Source: Anaerolineae bacterium (lineage in GTDB: Bacteria > Chloroflexota > Anaerolineae > Anaerolineales > Villigracilaceae). From it: DNA of 8,626 bases. A program made the translations under genes and the position numbers. Each line of letters starts with the position of its first letter. Position 1 is the first letter of the stretch. Shown piece by piece: positions 6,474 to 8,626 of this stretch. The notes beneath the pieces are model-generated. The model was given only the letters and a program-made list of their open reading frames with translations, ran no database searches and was not told where the DNA came from. The stretch covers positions 1 to 8,626 of the forward strand of contig PLNY01000347.1 of assembly GCA_003141915.1 (NCBI GenBank). Reading direction: 5' to 3'.

Positions 6474-7370
6474 GTGAATTTGCATTACATCATCGGAGTC
6501 GCGCTCGGAATCCTTGGCGGGATTCTGACTCAGTTTGGACAACTCCTCGAAAAGCAAGCAGTCAATCAAGTCCGGATAGACAGTAATGAAAAAAGTTTTA
6601 TGCGCAGGCTGTTTAAAAATCGGACCTGGGTATTGGGAGTCATCTTTGGTCTGGGCGGCGGGACAGCGGCTTATATGATGGCTCAGTCCATGATCGGGCC
6701 CGCGTTGACGCCGGGGTTGATGGCTTCCGGTTTGATCGTCCTGGCAATCGGCTCGGTTCGAATCAATCATGAAACGCTAAACACATCCGAAATCACCGGC
6801 ATCGGATTGATGATCATCGGAATCCTTTTATTGGGTTTGAGTGAATTGGGAATCAATCAAACACAAGTCCGCGCAACGCTGGCAGATCACAGCGCGCTGA
6901 CCCGAATTGCAATCTTTACTTCAAGTTTGTTCCTTATAAGTATTATCACCCGCAGTATTGCTCATCGCGTCCATGGACGCAAAGGAATGCTCATCGCTTT
7001 GACGAATGGTTTTCTGGCCTGCTTATCGGATTTCTGGATCAATCCATTGCTCGCGCTGATTCTAATTGTCTTGGGTGGCAATGGTTCGTTAACACAAGAA
7101 ATTATTTTTGTGATTGCTGCGTTAATTTTGATGACGACAGCCACAGTGATTACGTGGCAAAATCAATTGGCATTCAAGGTTGCTCAAGCCAGCAATGTTG
7201 TGCCGGTAGCGCAAGTGCCGATTCAGATTTCGCCGATAGTGGTTTATTTTTATATCTTTGCGTTAAAACCGCCGAGCGCAATTTCAGTCATCGACATTCT
7301 TGCCGGAACGGTTCTAACCATTATTAGTGGATTCCTGCTTGGGCGAAGAAAAGAAGAAATTGCTCAATAG
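6474..7370 (+). CDS. Multi-pass membrane protein, DMT/NIPA-like transporter family
   Basis: The 298-residue protein is largely hydrophobic, with about eight to nine membrane segments (roughly 4-24, 52-72, 76-95, 107-125, 143-161, 171-200 possibly as two, 208-228, 245-264 and 270-290) and a basic C-terminal end (GRRKEEIAQ). The first segment, GILGGILTQFGQLLEKQAV, resembles the opening of NIPA/DMT-superfamily proteins (glycine-rich helix followed by G..LeK.a). NIPA-like members are linked to magnesium transport and other DMT members export metabolites, so the substrate is unknown. The start is taken as GTG 6474, four bases after the GH1 stop; no Shine-Dalgarno sequence is present, so translation may depend on coupling. 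An in-frame TTG at 6480 is an alternative that would hardly change the protein. Pairing with a glycosidase hints at a sugar-related role, but this is only context. Confidence 0.75.
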   Translation: MNLHYIIGVALGILGGILTQFGQLLEKQAVNQVRIDSNEKSFMRRLFKNRTWVLGVIFGLGGGTAAYMMAQSMIGPALTPGLMASGLIVLAIGSVRINHETLNTSEITGIGLMIIGILLLGLSELGINQTQVRATLADHSALTRIAIFTSSLFLISIITRSIAHRVHGRKGMLIALTNGFLACLSDFWINPLLALILIVLGGNGSLTQEIIFVIAALILMTTATVITWQNQLAFKVAQASNVVPVAQVPIQISPIVVYFYIFALKPPSAISVIDILAGTVLTIISGFLLGRRKEEIAQ

Positions 7371-7402
7371 CGGAATTGAATTTACTTTGCATGTGCAAGT
7401 CA

Positions 7403-7432
7403 CGGGTCAAAAATCACCCGGCGGACTATAAT
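7403..7432 (+). promoter_or_regulatory. Probable upp promoter region with small inverted repeat
   Basis: A perfect TATAAT (7427-7432) lies 25 bases before the upp ATG, predicting a transcript start near 7439 and a leader of about 19 bases that includes the ribosome binding site. No good -35 is present. At the -35 position there is instead a 5-bp inverted repeat, CGGGT (7403-7407) and ACCCG (7416-7420). A second small palindrome, TTGCATGTGCAA, lies upstream at 7387-7398. Either could be an operator, but both are short enough to be chance. Confidence 0.4.
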
Positions 7433-7457
7433 AAAGTAACCCATTCAGGAGAATGAT

Positions 7458-8084
7458 ATGTCCAACGTTTTTGCATCGCCCCACCCACTCGTCGCTCACA
7501 AACTGTCCCGTATGCGCAACAAAGACACGGAACCGAAAAAATTCCGCGAACTCGTGCGTGAGATCGCGGCCTTGCTTTGCTATGAAGCCACCGCCGATTT
7601 GTTAACCGTTCCGCGCCAAGTCGAGACTCCGCTGGCGACCATGACCGGCTCGGAACTCAAGGAGAAAATTGGTCTCGTGCCGATTCTGCGCGCGGGCCTT
7701 GGAATGGTCGAGGGCATTTGGGAATTGATGCCGGTCGCGGAAGTCTGGCACATCGGGCTTTATCGCGATGAGCGGACTCTCAAGCCCGTGGAATATTACA
7801 ACAAACTTCCCACCGAGCCGACTGTTTCCGTTTGCCTCATTCTCGACCCGATGCTTGCAACCGGTGGTTCAGCCGTCGCCACCGCTGACATCTTAAAGCG
7901 CTGGGGCGTGAAGAAGATCAAGTTCGTCGGGCTGATCGGCGCGCCGGAGGGAATCAAAAATATGCAGGAGCATCATCCCGATATTCCGATCTATCTCGCC
8001 GCGATTGACGATCATCTCAATGAGCGTGGATACATTCTCCCCGGTTTGGGTGATGCGGGTGATCGTCAATTTGGAACAGGATAA
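7458..8084 (+). CDS. upp: Uracil phosphoribosyltransferase
   Basis: Upp salvages uracil by joining it to PRPP, giving UMP and pyrophosphate in the cytoplasm. The 208-residue length is exactly typical. Diagnostic motifs are VPILRAGLGMVEG (74-86), the PRPP-binding loop LILDPMLATGGSA (127-139), and the uracil-binding C-terminal segment LNERGYILPGLGDAGDRQFGT (187-207). The ATG is preceded by AGGAG at 7447-7451 with a 6-base spacer, and the protein aligns with the family from its first residues (HPLVAHKLSRMRNKDT), so the start is well supported. It has its own -10 box and is followed after 2 bases by a DUF5680 gene. The regulator is not evident; no PyrR-type attenuator is seen in the short leader. 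Confidence 0.97.
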   Translation: MSNVFASPHPLVAHKLSRMRNKDTEPKKFRELVREIAALLCYEATADLLTVPRQVETPLATMTGSELKEKIGLVPILRAGLGMVEGIWELMPVAEVWHIGLYRDERTLKPVEYYNKLPTEPTVSVCLILDPMLATGGSAVATADILKRWGVKKIKFVGLIGAPEGIKNMQEHHPDIPIYLAAIDDHLNERGYILPGLGDAGDRQFGTG

Positions 8085-8086
8085 GA

Positions 8087-8554
8087 ATGACGATTGACAT
8101 CAAAGAATTGAACGCTTTCATCGTGCGCGCCAAGGCCTCGACATACGTTGGAGATGGAGAGCACGTGACTCCCTGCCGGCACGGATCACACGACTTGCGC
8201 TTCGCGGATGCCGAGTGGGCCTATCACGACAGTTACTTTGGAGGCAGTGATTTCATTGGCGAGGAAGTAGTTTACTTTGCCGAAAAACCTATCTGGGCTA
8301 TGAACTATTATGGCCGCATCCTGCGCGATGATCTTGTCACAGCGGAACAAGTCGGGCACATGATCAAAGCCAGCCTCGCACGCATGTACAAGGAAAACCG
8401 CTTTCTGGGCGGTATTAAATACGCAGAAAATGGCCTCACTTATGTGGATATCAGCGCAGGCCAAGTCGTTTATTTCCATGGTCGTGAATTCATCCGTCGC
8501 GGTCGGAATATCGCCTACGAATTGATCTACCATGGAGGGTCGATCAGAGATTGA
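8087..8554 (+). CDS. DUF5680 domain protein of unknown function
   Basis: The 155-residue protein appears to be a stand-alone DUF5680 protein, recognised from its conserved core: FIVRAKASTYVGDGE (11-25), SHDLRF (34-39), the dense motif YHDSYFGGSDFIGEEVVYF (46-64) and PIWAMNYYG (68-76). This domain is also found joined to helix-turn-helix regulators, but no DNA-binding part is present here. No signal peptide or membrane helix is visible, so it is probably cytoplasmic. No function is established to my knowledge. The ATG lies 2 bases after the upp stop and its Shine-Dalgarno sequence, AGGA (8078-8081), sits inside the last codons of upp, so the two genes are almost certainly cotranscribed and probably translationally coupled. 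The family call is from memory of the motif pattern. Confidence 0.8.
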   Translation: MTIDIKELNAFIVRAKASTYVGDGEHVTPCRHGSHDLRFADAEWAYHDSYFGGSDFIGEEVVYFAEKPIWAMNYYGRILRDDLVTAEQVGHMIKASLARMYKENRFLGGIKYAENGLTYVDISAGQVVYFHGREFIRRGRNIAYELIYHGGSIRD

Positions 8555-8573
8555 CAGGCAGAAAGGTAATGCA

Positions 8574-8626
8574 ATGATCCAACTACTGATTTTCATTTTG
8601 ATTTCAATTATTTTGATAATAATTTC
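8574..8626 (+). CDS. Start of a hydrophobic (membrane or exported) protein, cut by right edge
   Basis: An ATG at 8574, preceded by AAAGG (8562-8566), opens a frame that stays open to the window edge: 17 complete codons beginning MIQLLIFILISIILIII. This is an uninterrupted hydrophobic run typical of a transmembrane helix. It starts 19 bases after the DUF5680 stop and could be the third gene of the upp operon. An overlapping ATG at 8569 is ruled out because it meets a stop after one codon. The sequence here is very AT-rich, which fits a membrane segment but adds some doubt. No family can be assigned. Confidence 0.55.
   Translation, partial: MIQLLIFILISIILIII

Overview
The window looks like a chromosomal housekeeping segment from a member of the Chloroflexota, most likely the class Anaerolineae. 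This is an inference from moderate GC, the style of the proteins (a zinc-ribbon/membrane/NHL-propeller protein, an E. coli-type PurB and a DUF5680 protein) and two kinds of short palindromic repeat that I associate with such genomes. It was not checked against any database. No phage, transposase, CRISPR array, rRNA or tRNA gene was seen. Genes are tightly packed, and the longest gene-free stretch is the 182 bases between guaB and purB.

Left part (1-3422): purine nucleotide synthesis at the IMP branch point. The start of guaB (IMP dehydrogenase, first step to GMP) runs off the left edge on the minus strand. Divergent from it are purB (adenylosuccinate lyase) and purA (adenylosuccinate synthetase), the two enzymes that turn IMP into AMP. 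The shared intergenic region holds an 85-base cloverleaf-like palindromic repeat, placed in the probable guaB leader, and two closely packed divergent -10 boxes. A second repeat, built of 9-base units, forms the last codons and stop of purB and folds into a perfect 19-bp inverted repeat before purA. The PurA protein keeps its catalytic residues but differs from E. coli at two remembered IMP-contact positions.

Middle (3511-5087): a membrane-anchored protein with an N-terminal zinc ribbon, an L7/L12-like helical motif, one transmembrane helix, a serine-rich linker and an NHL-type beta-propeller, followed by a textbook intrinsic terminator. Next (5123-7370) come a cytoplasmic GH1 beta-glycosidase and, four bases later, a multi-pass membrane protein resembling the DMT/NIPA-like superfamily. 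They are probably one transcription unit.

Right part (7427-8626): upp (uracil phosphoribosyltransferase, pyrimidine salvage) with its own -10 box and ribosome binding site, then a DUF5680 protein two bases after it, then the first codons of a very hydrophobic protein cut by the window edge. These three are probably one operon.

I did not find a clear new defence or mobile system. The most interesting items are the repeats embedded in purine genes, the shared guaB/purB promoter region, the PurA substitutions and the zinc-ribbon/propeller architecture.
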